A program made the position numbers and the translations under genes. Below the pieces are notes generated by a model. It worked only from the letters and a program-made list of their open reading frames with translations, did no database searches and was not told where the DNA came from. Below, in pieces: positions 30,901-40,495 of a stretch of 41,394 bases of DNA (its first letter is position 1; the number at the start of each line of letters is the position of its first letter). Origin of the DNA: Fragilaria crotonensis (lineage: Eukaryota > Bacillariophyta > Fragilariophyceae > Fragilariales > Fragilariaceae); contig JAKSYS010000569.1 of NCBI GenBank assembly GCA_022925895.1, forward strand, positions 1 to 41,394, written 5' to 3'.

Positions 30901-32136
30901 ATTTTCAAGAAAGCCCTTTATGGGTTACGTTCCTCAAGTCGAGCTTTCAGGGCGCACTTCGCTGACTTTCTCCGATCTCTTGGTTTCTTTGCTACACGCT
31001 ACGATCGTGACGTGTGGATGCGAAAACGAGACGACGAAGATGGATACGACTATGTCTGTACACATGTCGACGACTTTAAGATTGTCGCACGCGACCCTGA
31101 ACGATGGAAATCATTAATCTCCGCGGCGTTTTTGCTTAAGTCAATTGGACCCCCGTCCTACTACTTGGGCAACGACTATAACTTCTGTGCGAACGAGAAT
31201 GCGTGGGTACTTAGTTGTGCTACATACTTGAAAGAGTGCATCCGTCGGTTGGAAGCCGACGATGAACTTTGTCTTGATGGCACTCTCTGGCCCCATCGCA
31301 CACCTCTTCCAGAAGGCTGTCACCCTGAGCTTGACGATAGCCCTTTGTTGACGGAGTTGGGAATCCGCAAATACCAAATGCTAATCGGCATGGCTCAGTG
31401 GGCGTGCACTATTGGGCGTTTAGACATTGCTTTTGCAGTCTCATCGCTCAGCAGGTTTTCGGCAGCACCAAGAACACAACATTTGGCTCTGGCGTTACAC
31501 CTATTCGGCTACCTCAAGAAGAACCCTAATCGTCGGATCGTTTTAGATTCACGACCTCTCTTGGTTGACGACGATTTGCGAACAGATTCGTTCCATCCCG
31601 ATTTCCTCGAAGATTATCCGGACGCGAAAGAAGACGTGGCTCTTGATCATCCGCCAGCGTATGGTCGGGAATTGGAAACGTCCGTATTCTTTGACGCGGA
31701 CCACGCCCATGATCATGTGACTCGTCGTTCTATCTCGGGTTTGATTGTCTTCGTTGGAAGTACTCCGGTCATATGGCATAGTAAACGCCAAGGTTGCATC
31801 GCGACGAGTACCTATTGCGCAGAATTCATCTCGATGCGGTCCGCGGTGGAGGAGGCAATTTCGATCCGCTACATGCTTCGCTGCCTGGGAGTCCCGGTTA
31901 CCCGTCCGACGGATTTGTATGGCGACAACTTTGGTGTCATTCAAAGCGCGGAAATCCCAGAGGGCGAATTGAAGAAGAAGCACATAGCAATCTCGTATCA
32001 TTACGTTCGGGAGGCTATTGCTGCGCGTATTGTCAACGCGCATTGGTGTAGATCTACTGAAAATTTTGCGGACATCTGCACCAAGGCGCTCGGCACAAAT
32101 ATCTTCAAGGATTTAGTTGAGGAGTTGATGGCATAA
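27907..32136 (+). CDS. pol: Pol polyprotein of element 2 (protease, integrase, chromodomain-like, RT, RNase H)
   Basis: One uninterrupted frame of about 1,409 codons. Domains in order: aspartic protease site VSDTGNDQTLL (about residues 33-43; DTG instead of DSG); integrase core with CYVDTFFS, IKSDNAPEFKG and NENLAERRGG; a linker; a chromodomain-like block (FDSITGHSWKDGMLMFDVRW, about 707-760); reverse transcriptase (KARLVAGGHLVD, LCGDIGNAFITAD, KKALYGLRSSSRAF, active site THVDDFKIV); RNase H (FFDADHAHD, STYCAEFISM, LYGDNFGVI). The usual H-H-C-C zinc motif before the integrase core is not visible. The first ATG (about 28075) lies after the protease site. An intact Pol suggests a potentially active or recently active element. 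Confidence 0.92.
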   Translation: MVAEESAIRTLRRVTRVNDYLSEADSSQQILVSDTGNDQTLLTSTWRVLKRTGREVMMTGAFAGRNVGEVFPVVSAVAKIVCEDGSAFAAYAHEALLDLNPAQTESLLSVHQSLRNTRNGIDDRARCERDVHGRPGMQLARFGECRLPFFFDGTKCFYAVYPLSIAEESRLPKVVLTDGEVPYEPMARLHSRRRPVHDADLDLWKRCLGFTPDHVVSKTLSATSQLVPTVEAETREMMRDHFQTRLPELKVRRINDTCYVDTFFSSITSVRGFSCWNLYCFQRTGLDVAYLMRRRAQGPTTLPKMVADCGAPAVIKSDNAPEFKGKRWVDYLTSMSIRSEYTEAHHPNENLAERRGGALKAAVVHLMSITGCPLQFWCFALEYVCLLRSVLARRSLNWSTPHETHWGDRPDISVFRFTFWEPIWYYQPRQSFPQSKMLKGRFLGIAQNIGDAFCFLILTQPESDETNVSPQVIARSVIRRRFLRDPEHVLVGADQNQDSNSITFYCRDGISPLHDPSVHDDVTSEDVELPEDVCSPSDLDRFTPSAFATSEVGNDLGTDLDDGIFEVYGPPAKRPRSVPGSDSQVLSSMIGQEHSPQSPSVNREEQTSLNNTPTSNSAFFDPHIAPVSVQGTPLLSSTVDPPQLGVPIMPAVTALTDPADDGLQDVPFQGPTCGTPPIPVTQDEDLDPQVFDHLNRQLERVAEDSSDDDIFDSITGHSWKDGMLMFDVRWKTDETSSLPFALVQRDYPSEAAIYVLAKKLGSEGGRYTGGRYTRWARQYQRLHSRIVRRLIRMSSVLADDPNIAATTLHINSTLPDGTRLIRRVVRAIPKTGGGRKKRTKPGRISRPVEVKYGVTIPRSVKHALELDNEAGNTFWADAIRKEVDSLLALDCFAFHAPDYKPSSEYQWTKLSMIFEVKQDGRRKARLVAGGHLVDPKGINSRSTVVKGISVRLLDLIAHRDNLPILCGDIGNAFITADCMEKIFSRAGPEFGDREGAVMIFKKALYGLRSSSRAFRAHFADFLRSLGFFATRYDRDVWMRKRDDEDGYDYVCTHVDDFKIVARDPERWKSLISAAFLLKSIGPPSYYLGNDYNFCANENAWVLSCATYLKECIRRLEADDELCLDGTLWPHRTPLPEGCHPELDDSPLLTELGIRKYQMLIGMAQWACTIGRLDIAFAVSSLSRFSAAPRTQHLALALHLFGYLKKNPNRRIVLDSRPLLVDDDLRTDSFHPDFLEDYPDAKEDVALDHPPAYGRELETSVFFDADHAHDHVTRRSISGLIVFVGSTPVIWHSKRQGCIATSTYCAEFISMRSAVEEAISIRYMLRCLGVPVTRPTDLYGDNFGVIQSAEIPEGELKKKHIAISYHYVREAIAARIVNAHWCRSTENFADICTKALGTNIFKDLVEELMA

Positions 32137-32197
32137 CTTGGATCTGGGTTTGAGAGGAGGTGGAGTCTCCGGGCAAGTACTGCTACTAGCTACAGTC

Positions 32198-32206
32198 GAA
32201 GAGGAG
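32198..32206 (+). other. Polypurine tract of element 2
   Basis: GAAGAGGAG directly before the 3' LTR, in the position of a plus-strand primer. Confidence 0.6.
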
Positions 32207-32316
32207 GTCAGGATAGTGTCGTCTGTCCTGCTGTCCTAATTGCCACGTAGACCCACAAAGCGAATGAACATGTAGACTAAGACTTATCCTAGCCTCATAT
32301 CTACTTGTGCATGACA
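32206..32316 (+). repeat. 3' LTR of element 2
   Basis: The core 32207-32315 matches 26515-26623 with two differences. It is followed by the GCAAG duplication at 32317-32321. Confidence 0.85.
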
Positions 32317-32321
32317 GCAAG

Positions 32322-32884
32322 GATGAAGAAGTATGTACTGCCAAGGCTGAAGCACGTCGCGGCTGAGGCCAAGAAGGCTGCTGCCGTTGCTGCAGCGGAG
32401 AAACAGCGCCTGGCGGAGGCTGCTGCTAAGGAACGACGTCGCGAACAAGAAGGCAGGCAACAGAGCTCTGCTCCCGACAGGCGCAGCATGAAAGCGATTC
32501 GAAAAATGAAGCCGAATGGCTGCGTTGGCTCAGAAATGTTGACAAGAGGAAGAACACGCCGCCAAGGATGCTGAAGCGGAAGCACGTTGTCGCGAACAAG
32601 CTGAGGCAAAGAAAGCGGCGGAAGTTGCTGCGTTGGCTCAATGTTGTCAGCAAGAACAAGAAACGTGCGGCTTAGGCTCCTGAAGCAGAAGCGTGTCGTC
32701 ATGAACAGGTGGGCGAGATGAAGAAGGCCGCTGCTATATGTGGTGCAGCTGAGCGTCATCGTAAAAAGAGACAGAGCGCGAGGCTTAGGCCCAAGAAGCT
32801 GCTGAGAGGCGACGGCAGCAGGAGAAGGAGCAACAAAGAAAGGCCGAGAAACGCAAGGCTGCAAAAGAAGCTGCTCCCGCGTAG
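32322..32884 (+). pseudogene. Right fragment of the interrupted coiled-coil gene, internally repeated
   Basis: Three diverged tandem units encode Ala/Glu/Lys/Arg/Gln-rich helices. Examples are AEAKKAAAVAAAEKQRLAEA near 32360, a CREQAEAKKAAEVAALAQ segment near 32590, and further units to 32880. The units are recognisable by the DNA word CGTCGCGAACAAG or close variants (32423, 32589, 32697 regions). The frame changes several times between units and has stops near 32389 and 32671. The last unit (EKRKAAKEAAPA) ends at TAG 32882-32884. This looks like the decayed C-terminal half of a coiled-coil protein of unknown function. Confidence 0.6.
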
Positions 32885-33017
32885 GAGGTCCTCCAACGAG
32901 CGTTCCCAAGATCAAGGAAGGGAGATCGGCGGGCATGACATCATCCGAAATCTGTGTGGTAACGAGACCGCCCAAGGCGACTCCGGCAGCAAAGCCGCCA
33001 ATGGCATCGTCGATGGT
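32880..33017 (-). other. Short coding-like segment, unrecognised
   Basis: On the minus strand a frame of about 45 codons reads TIDDAIGGFAAGVALGGLVT, then DDVMPADLPSLILGTLVGG. This is a plausible glycine-rich membrane-like segment. It has no start codon of its own and runs out into the antisense of the coiled-coil fragment. It may be an exon or gene remnant. Confidence 0.25.
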
Positions 33018-34819
33018 TCGTTGCGGCGTTGCGGCTCGTGTTTTGTGTTATTCTGGACTCTGGAGTCTGGAGTACTTGTGGTCTCAGGGTACTGTACTCC
33101 ACCACTGGTAGAGCTAGTATTGCAATACGTAGAAGACTACCTCGGGAAAAAAGTTGCATTCGTTCCATATACGAAGCACGTAAATATACCGTAGGTGCAA
33201 CAGATGTTGAAGAGCCCAAAATGCTGGTACCTACTATCGTTTGCAGTTGATATGCCCCACGCAAACGCACAGAAAACGTCATCAAGTACCCCTATTATGC
33301 AACGTAGTACCAGTTGCTAATTAATCCGCAAGATCCGTGGATTCCTATTGGATAGTACAACACCGGTTGCATTTCCGAAGTAATACCAGAGTACCGCAAG
33401 CTATTATTTGCGTATACTATTGTGTCAAATATGCATCTATCCTATATGGTCAAGATACTTTTTGATGCCCACACTCCAAGTAACTTACATCATCAAACTA
33501 TATGGAAGAGATGCCAAGAAGCTTTGAAGATTATTCTGAGTTCCTTGTGATCTCTTTGTTGTGTTGGTGGGCCTTCGTAAGAAAAGGTGGTGGACGGATT
33601 GGACGCTGGAAAAAAGTTGACGCCACAGGCACCACGCTCACGTCCAATCCCAACAAAATGAAGGTTCTCGGGGCGGTGTACATCCTGGGAGGAACTGGTG
33701 CTACTCAGCACCATGTTGGGTTGCAAACAAACTTGCTTTAGTGAGGAGGTTCATTGTTGCACCTTTGGCGTGGATTGTCAAAATGTCTTTGATTCAGAAG
33801 GAGTACATTTTCATGCCGACAAATGATGAACAATTTGAAATTGCTGTTGTTGGTAAGTATCCAACACGGGGGCTTCTGCGTCGTGTGGTGGTGGAGATTT
33901 ATGTAGGCTGGGACAAGTGTCCCAGTATGAACCAGAACATGCACTCAGGCAAGGAGGGTTTCCATTGATTGCCTGATATGAAGTCAGTGCATTTCTTGCA
34001 AGTTTGTTCACCAGTCTATTTCAGATGGACAACCTGGGACCAGAAATAACAAGCGTATTGTCAGTAATGATGATTTGGTCTTTCCACTGTTGGAAGGAAA
34101 CGGATGGCTGCAGTCCAAAGCCTGGAAAGCAGCTTATCCTGACGGACAACATGGTGTTTCTTTTTTGTGTATATCTGATTTGTGACGAGGCTGGTATCCT
34201 CGCCGCAGTGGTGAAGTGGTGTCGAAAGATAGAGTCCGTGCAAAGAGACATTTAAAGAGTCTTTGGGATTTTCAAGGCTAGGTTTACGTTTTTCAAGAAT
34301 TTCAACAGCTTGAAACACCATTCAGCCATTGATAAATCTTTTGTCACATGTTGTATTTTGCACAACATGCATGTTGTTTGAGTCAGATGGATGGTTGGAT
34401 CCCAACATACCACCTTTTCCTGGCAGATTCGAGGAAAGATTGTCGAAGAAAATTGGCAACATTTAGCTATCGGAATAAATGGAACGGTACCTCTGGCATT
34501 TGTAATCGAGTCGAGGATGACGCCAGCATCACCACCAATGAAATACGTTAAAGAAGGATGCATGGGCAACGAATAGGGCAAAAGTAATTGCAGCACTGGT
34601 TGACCATCATCAGTTTGGTACGGTTAATAGGGACAACAAACATTAATTACTAGAAGATCGAAAATGGTCACCAGCACACCAGTTTAATTGTAGTAGAAAT
34701 GTACTATAAGTAAAGAATGAGGATCAAAGTTGTTACGTAAAGTAATTTATCATTGCAATGCTGAGGTAATATTTTGTTAAAGCTGGTTCTACTAGCTTCT
34801 GGGCTCAAAGCCACACCAA
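33018..34819. other. Unrecognised region
   Basis: Several short frames occur on both strands (for example 33502-33741 and 33741-33968 on plus, 34252-34596 on minus). None has a domain I recognise and their order suggests no single gene. GTAC words cluster near 33065-33100 and 33230-33310. It may be old mobile-element debris, but I found no terminal repeats. Confidence 0.35.
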
Positions 34820-35312
34820 TCACTTGGACGAGGGGAGAGTTTCATGTTCTTTGGTGCCTTCATGAGGATCCTCATCAGTGTACATGCCACCGACTGCGTT
34901 GAGAGCAGAGAGATTGATTACAGGAGCCAAAGTGTGGAACCTGATTTCATCGTCAATTGGCTCATCACCACTGATGATGCCAGCCCCGTCGTTCGCTGGT
35001 GTCAACTCGACCTTGATCGCCACTGCTGCAACGCGAACATCAGAACGCGGCACTCCTGCTGCCGGTGGTGCTGGCAGGTAAAGGCAAGCAAAAATTGCGT
35101 CTGCTCTCATCCCCGTCGATAAGATTGTCGGGAGACTCGCCATCAGCTGGCACAACGATAAGATTGTTGGGAGACTCCTCGCCGTCAGCTGACACAAAAG
35201 AAGGAACAGTATCGACATCAATATCATCAACACACACCACATCAAATCCTGTCGCAAAATTGGGACCTGCAGCGACCGCAAAAAGAATAATACTCATCAT
35301 CTTTACCATCAT
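34820..35312 (-). CDS. Possible small secreted protein, one frame break
   Basis: ATG 35312 opens a hydrophobic start (MMVKMMSIILFAVAAGPNFA) that looks like a signal peptide. An acidic stretch with a twofold repeat follows (SADGEESPNNLIVVP and PADGESPDNLIDG, from DNA repeats near 35117-35155 and 35157-35199). About 35090 the coding-like sequence moves to another frame (RVAAVAIKVELTPANDGAGI, then HTLAPVINLSALNAVGGMY) and stops at 34820. I do not recognise a family. The evidence is composition plus the signal peptide only. Confidence 0.35.
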
Positions 35313-36334
35313 TACAATACAATTCTTTATCTTTCAGCAATATTTGCAAACCACCCTTTTGCTTCCTAAGCCAACTTATCAAAAGAAGTGTGATCAACAA
35401 TTTGCCAGCAGTGCCAGCATAAGGATGCATTCTATCTCTTGCATACTTAAAGAAAATCCCAGTTGGGATCTATTGATGCAAGCAAGGCAAGCCTGAACTG
35501 GTGATCGAGGGAGTTTTTGCACTCGCCCGAGTAATACGATTTCATCGGTTATCATCGTCGTGATCAACAGCACTATTGCTTTGCAACATTGCTGACCAGA
35601 GTTGCAATGGTGCGGAGTGGTCCAGGAGCACATCCATAGGAAAGACTCAATGCTGGGTAATCCTTTGATGTTCCCAATTTGACACCATTCTCCCCAAACA
35701 TTTGGGACAGCACAATCAGTTGGCCAAGCTGATGATGCAGATAGCCAACACAATTCAGTGAACTCAGGAAACTCTTGTTGGAAACTGTATTGCTACACAG
35801 CTTGGACTTTTTGGGGGACAACAGCAATGAGTGACGGCATCGTCACAAAATGGCCTCTTGAAATTTTCTGTTCTGGAGTATTGCGTACTACAAATGGAGG
35901 AGCCTTCACGAGCAAGGACAGTGATACAAGCAATGTCATTACTCAGGTTTGGGAACATGATGATGGCCGGGGACAGAACATTATTGCAACACATCCCAAT
36001 TGGTCTCAATTCAGAACCAATTTCACAAGCGAAACCACCACTTCCTGACGTACGATGACAGGAAAATGGGTGAAGTGAATACCTTTCTGATTTCCAGGAT
36101 TCCCTTGACGTAACGATTACGAGATAGGAGTGCCATTAAGTCGGATCTGTTCAAAGTTTTATGCGAGACATTACACAAGAAGTAGTACCTCATAATATGG
36201 AAGAAGGAGTGCGGATACATACAGCGTATGCTGATAGGCAACGGAAGATGAGACCTTCAGTATATACAGATCTGTATACTGTATTAACGGCATTTCTTAT
36301 CATCGAGGACAAGCACTGGCACAAGGCACTTCGC
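35313..36334. other. Unrecognised region
   Basis: Short overlapping frames on both strands (35573-35827 and 35764-36009 on minus, 35758-36048 on plus) look partly coding, but none contains a known motif and their frames do not join into a clear gene. Nothing else is seen before the oxygenase leader. Confidence 0.3.
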
Positions 36335-36382
36335 ACTTCGCACAGATGATGTTTTGCCTCCATAATCTCGAAATTGACGGAA

Positions 36383-37501
36383 ATGATGCCATCGCTGCAC
36401 CAGGTAATCATAATATGCTTTACAGTTGCAGCTTCCCTTGTTCAGGGACACGCATTGGTTGGATCACACCATGTTGACATTATTGCACATGGAGGTGTCG
36501 CAATCTTGCCGAATTGGCTTCCAGAGACGTTGACGAACGATATGAGACGCGATGCCCGAGTCCTCTTTGATGCTGGTTACTTTACTCCCGATGGACTAAC
36601 CAACACAGCCCTCACCAAAGATCAGCAGGGATTCTCTCCTCGTGCCGATCGTCAGACATTCCGCGGAGGTGATGGTTGGGATGACGTGTCTGCTGGTGAC
36701 CATGGGACGCGGACCGAGTTTGCCAATCGCATGACCGCCCTGCGACTCGAACTGGCGCAGGGATTGAATCGACCGACAATGGGACTTGAAGGACAAGGAG
36801 GTAGTGATCGAAATCATGAAATGACATACAACTGGTACGAGCCTGGAGCGAAATTGGGACGACATCTTGATGAACATCACGAAGAAACCAAGGGACCAAA
36901 AGGTTGGCAAATGCCGACACGCCGATCAGTCACTTGGTTGGTTTATCTAAATGATGGGTGGACTAAAGAGGATGGTGGAATATTACACTGCTTTTCCCGT
37001 CAAAGTCGATCGAGCGCGCCTGTCGGAGCTCACGAAGGAAATTTACAAGTGGGTTGGATGGATCATGTGCATCCGGTGTTTCTAGAATCGTGGCGAGAAG
37101 AGAGCGGCCTATCGGCTCTCTACAGGTTGACATCCGATAAGCGTCCCTCGGTGGAGCAAAAATACGTCAGTGCTGGTGATTTTGACATGCCACACCAGCC
37201 CATCAAGTTCCAAACATTTTTGCGTCAGGAGTATCGACAAGGCAGTCGATTTGAACAAATATCAACTGCTCGTCGGGATCCTCGTTTTTTCGACAGTACA
37301 CAACCGCTGGTGTCGTCGTCAGCGTCCACTGAGAATGAATCATATCCTGTGCATATTGTAAATGTCGTTCCAGCAGCTGGGACCTTGGTTTTGTTTGATT
37401 CAGTAACGCTTCCTCACCTGGTAGGAGAAGTGACAGGACCGAGGCAACGAATCGCGGCGACAGGGTGGTTTCATGAAGATAACCAGGCGCTGCCTTTTTA
37501 A
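36383..37501 (+). CDS. Secreted or ER 2-oxoglutarate/Fe(II)-dependent oxygenase (prolyl-4-hydroxylase-like)
   Basis: 372 residues. I start at ATG 36383; the frame extends three codons further only to a TTG. A signal peptide is visible (VIIICFTVAASLVQGHA). The double-stranded beta-helix core has the iron-binding HxD in LGRHLDEHHEE (His161, Asp163), then RSVTWLVYLNDGW and EDGGILHCF. The distal histidine is in SVTLPHLVGEV (His345), and a nearby Arg (about 354-356, PRQR) can bind 2-oxoglutarate. Such enzymes hydroxylate proteins or small molecules using O2 and 2-oxoglutarate; the substrate is unknown. Its 5' end was copied to 23092-23312. Confidence 0.85.
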   Translation: MMPSLHQVIIICFTVAASLVQGHALVGSHHVDIIAHGGVAILPNWLPETLTNDMRRDARVLFDAGYFTPDGLTNTALTKDQQGFSPRADRQTFRGGDGWDDVSAGDHGTRTEFANRMTALRLELAQGLNRPTMGLEGQGGSDRNHEMTYNWYEPGAKLGRHLDEHHEETKGPKGWQMPTRRSVTWLVYLNDGWTKEDGGILHCFSRQSRSSAPVGAHEGNLQVGWMDHVHPVFLESWREESGLSALYRLTSDKRPSVEQKYVSAGDFDMPHQPIKFQTFLRQEYRQGSRFEQISTARRDPRFFDSTQPLVSSSASTENESYPVHIVNVVPAAGTLVLFDSVTLPHLVGEVTGPRQRIAATGWFHEDNQALPF

Positions 37502-38403
37502 TTCCGTTTGTTCGGAGCTACAAGTAAATCCCTGGATTGCGCGAGCATAATTGTGAGCGTAGTGAAGGTCGCATGAATCAAGATAGCAATCAACGGCTTC
37601 ATGGGTGTTCAAGTTAATCAGGCATAGTATTGTACACTGTACACCTGCCGGTACCGAACAATAAAAATGAACACAAGCGTCATCCTATGGTACTGGTACT
37701 TGTACAATGTACTCCGTGAACATGCATGCTGCTTTCATACATCATGCAGTACAAGGTACTACAGTCTACAGTACAAGTTACAAGGTATGTATGACAGCGG
37801 TCCCCAAGGATTTAAATCCTTGTCTGTGATTGGTTATAGCAGAACCAATTCAAACTCTGCACCGGCCGGGCATGGAGCTGGTGACACAGCCACCGCGAAC
37901 AACGGTTATATAAGAGACGAGACAGCCACAAATTTTTAGTACTTGTACCTGTATTCGTATCACATGGTATTCAGTAATACAGTATTGTGTCTTGCATTCT
38001 CAAGTTTCGAGAGGAGACAAAAAAAAACATATGGAACCCAATCGACATCGACAATTGACCAGGGCGTGCAATTACAACAGCAAGGTTCACTATTTTCGAC
38101 TCGTACCCTTGCCTTGACTCTCGACACATTTGCTTCTCTTCTGCATCTCTTGGTCAGGTGGAGAGAAAAGATTGTTGCTGCGCATGAATAATTGATTGTT
38201 GTGCAGATTGACAAGAAGAAGAAACGAACGAATTGGGAACTCTGAAAATCAGAATTTCTGGCGAACATTCCAGGGAGACCACATCGAGAAGGATATCAAG
38301 TCGTGAGTAATTGACGGCGCATTCACAATTCACACAAGATTCAGCAAGTACTGGCGTAACATACAGACATCTGCGTTTGATTCACTGCCCTACAATACGG
38401 AAC
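37502..38403. other. Intergenic region with a GTAC-rich patch
   Basis: From about 37690 to 37785 there are at least seven GTAC words (GGTACTGGTACTTGTACAAT). TATATAAG at 37908-37915 could be a TATA element for a transcript to the right, but it lies about 490 bases before the next start codon. An A8 run is at 38021-38028. No coding signal. Confidence 0.45.
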
Positions 38404-40365
38404 ATGTCGATGTACGAGGATATTGTCGATGACGATGGTGAACCTTTTATTGCTCCGACTCTACGAAGCAAGAAGAAATCATCTGAATTGGGTGTCGGTG
38501 TGTGCACCAATAGGGTCATCATTCTATTGCTTGTGGCGCTTTTGGCAGCAGGTGGAATTTGCTTTCAATCGGAGCTGACCGAACAGGCGAACCAAATCCG
38601 GACGGAGGAATCCACGATTTTGAAACTCCAAGAGGTGATTAAGGGACATGAAGAAGTTATTCAAAGGTTCAATACATCTGTCACGAACAGCGATGTCATG
38701 GATCAACTGCACGACTTGAAGGTTCAACTCAGAATGAATCAGAAGGATCTTACTGATCAAGTAAATTACGTTAAGCTGAATGTTGAGGCACAGTTGAAGG
38801 ATACGATGGATCAACTCAATCGAACAGTCGCTGAAGCGGAAGGCGCAATCAACGCAGAGGTTGAGATGGTCAAAGCGGACGTAGAAAGCTATGTCAGGAC
38901 GACACAAGACCAATTCAGCATGGAGAATTCATTCATGGTCTACCAATTGGCTGGAACCTTTACGTTGTTAAGTTGTTTGATCAGCATGTGGCACATGACG
39001 GCGCATCTCCGCAAGTTCAATGAACCAACAGTTCAGAGAAAGATTCTTGCCATCCTATGGATGTGTCCGATTTACGCAATCACATCCTGGTTCAGTCTGG
39101 TCTTTCGACCTGCGGAAGGGTACCTTGCAATTATCAAGGATTTCTACGAAGCCTATGTTATTTATCAATTCTTGAGTTTTTGCATTGCAGTTTTGGGACG
39201 AGGCGATCGCGAAGCCGTGGTGCAGATATTGACAAAGCATGCGTCGCACCTATCGCCTCCCTTTCGTTTCGATTCCTTATGCAACAAGAATCCCTATGAT
39301 AGTGACAGAGCCCTCGCGGGCGCTGTCTTGCTCCAGTGCCAAAGCTTCGCGATGCAATTTGTGTTCTTGAAGCCAACCACGACTCTTGCTGCCTTCGTTT
39401 TGGACAAGATACAATATTATGGACCCACTGGCAACCCTATGGATTATCGCTCGCCGCAGGTTTACATTGTTGGATTGCAGAATTTGAGTGTTTTCATTGC
39501 GTTCACGGGTCTCTTGAAATTCTACCATGCGGTTGACAAGGACCTTGCTTGGTGTCGTCCGTTCGCGAAGTTCCTATGTATCAAGGGAGTCGTCTTCATG
39601 ACGTTCTGGCAAGGGCTTGCAATCAGCGTCTTGGCGCAAACTACGGACGTCGGCGGCAACGATTCCTCCGAATGGGCGCGATCCGCTCAAAACTTTTTGA
39701 TTTGCTTGGAGATGCTCTTGTTCAGCATTGCTCATTTCTACACGTTTCCCACGGACGAGTGGGAAGAGGGGTACAGAGCCTCCCATGAAGGCGGGAAGTT
39801 CGGAGATACTATTGCATTGGGTGATTTCTTTCAAGATTTGAAACTCATCCTTCAAACTCAAAAGAAAAAGAAGAAGAAGAAGTCAGACGATGATAGCTTG
39901 GCTACTCTTGATGAAGCGGAGGAGGAGGATGAGGAGGATCTCATGTCCACGTCGAATGGAGGTAGTGTTTACGACGAAGAAAAGGCCATTAAGGATTTGA
40001 AGGAAGCCCTTCAAGATGCAGATGAGGACACCTGTGAACGAATGGGTGCCTTGGCAGATCGCATTCCGGATGACGGAGCCGACGCAGTCGCAGCCAGGAG
40101 CACTGTAGGTGGCGACGACGACCAGTATGATCCTGATGCACCCATGGGACAATATTCAGGTGGTTCGGAGCCTGCGTGGATGGCTGCGATCAAGGAAGTC
40201 GACGAGCTGGTAGTATCAGAACGAACGAGTTTGTTGAGCCCCCAACACGCTGAATCGTCGCTCCAGGAGATCCGATCACCCAACGAACAGCTTTTGAGAC
40301 CTAGCATCTTCACTACTCTGAGCGAGGTCGCGCGGACAAATCCTTACACTAACGACGAGAAGTAA
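38404..40365 (+). CDS. DUF300/TMEM184 family (organic solute transporter alpha-like) membrane protein
   Basis: 653 residues from ATG 38404 (MSMYEDIVDDDGEP); the frame is open upstream but without conserved sequence. Order: an N-terminal membrane span (VIILLLVALLAAGGICF, about 38-56); a coiled coil of about 110 residues with heptad-like spacing; and the DUF300 domain from about 175. The domain blocks are WHMTAHLRKFNEPTVQRKIL, MCPIYAITSWFSLVF, YEAYVIYQFLSF, KFLCIKGVVFMTFWQG and FLICLEMLLFSIAHFYTFP, with about seven predicted spans to residue 450. The tail is cytosolic: a Lys7 run, then Glu/Asp-rich sequence. Family members are TMEM184 and OST-alpha. The long lumenal coiled coil before the domain is an unusual addition. 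The gene converges with the DDHD gene 130 bases away. Confidence 0.88.
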   Translation: MSMYEDIVDDDGEPFIAPTLRSKKKSSELGVGVCTNRVIILLLVALLAAGGICFQSELTEQANQIRTEESTILKLQEVIKGHEEVIQRFNTSVTNSDVMDQLHDLKVQLRMNQKDLTDQVNYVKLNVEAQLKDTMDQLNRTVAEAEGAINAEVEMVKADVESYVRTTQDQFSMENSFMVYQLAGTFTLLSCLISMWHMTAHLRKFNEPTVQRKILAILWMCPIYAITSWFSLVFRPAEGYLAIIKDFYEAYVIYQFLSFCIAVLGRGDREAVVQILTKHASHLSPPFRFDSLCNKNPYDSDRALAGAVLLQCQSFAMQFVFLKPTTTLAAFVLDKIQYYGPTGNPMDYRSPQVYIVGLQNLSVFIAFTGLLKFYHAVDKDLAWCRPFAKFLCIKGVVFMTFWQGLAISVLAQTTDVGGNDSSEWARSAQNFLICLEMLLFSIAHFYTFPTDEWEEGYRASHEGGKFGDTIALGDFFQDLKLILQTQKKKKKKKSDDDSLATLDEAEEEDEEDLMSTSNGGSVYDEEKAIKDLKEALQDADEDTCERMGALADRIPDDGADAVAARSTVGGDDDQYDPDAPMGQYSGGSEPAWMAAIKEVDELVVSERTSLLSPQHAESSLQEIRSPNEQLLRPSIFTTLSEVARTNPYTNDEK

Positions 40366-40495
40366 GTTTTTGGATGCCCAGGGGCGGGGTAATGTGCGAA
40401 CGGATGTGTCTCTACTTTGTCTATTAGGAAAATTCATACGAAATAGGATTTGAGCTCCCGACAGTTGAACCGTAATCTAAAAATGTGCAATTATG

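Larger units (their letters stand above)
26514..32316 (+). mobile_element. Copia-like LTR retrotransposon (element 2), 5.8 kb, very short LTRs
   Basis: Direct repeats of about 110 bp (26514-26624 and 32206-32316) flank one Gag and one very long Pol frame in Copia order (protease, integrase, reverse transcriptase, RNase H). A 5-bp duplication GCAAG (26509-26513 and 32317-32321) marks the target site. The outer ends form a TGTCA...TGACA inverted repeat; the two inner LTR edges each differ from it by one base. The LTRs differ at two internal positions (T26569/C32261, G26588/A32280). A purine tract GAAGAGGAG precedes the 3' LTR. The element interrupts a coiled-coil gene or its remnant. Confidence 0.92.

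Noticed and set aside
32301-32975. 224-codon minus-strand frame
   Set aside because: Most of it is the antisense of the Ala/Glu/Lys-rich coiled-coil repeats (hence Leu/Ser/Pro-rich); only a short stretch beyond 32880 looks coding and is listed separately.
33480-36060. A decayed transposase between element 2 and the oxygenase gene
   Set aside because: Several short frames look mildly coding, but I could not see a DDE/DDD motif series, terminal inverted repeats or a target duplication.
38404-40365. TMEM120-type protein (first impression from the coiled coil plus membrane domain)
   Set aside because: The conserved blocks (PIYAITSWFSLVF, KFLCIKGVVFMTFWQG) are those of DUF300/TMEM184.
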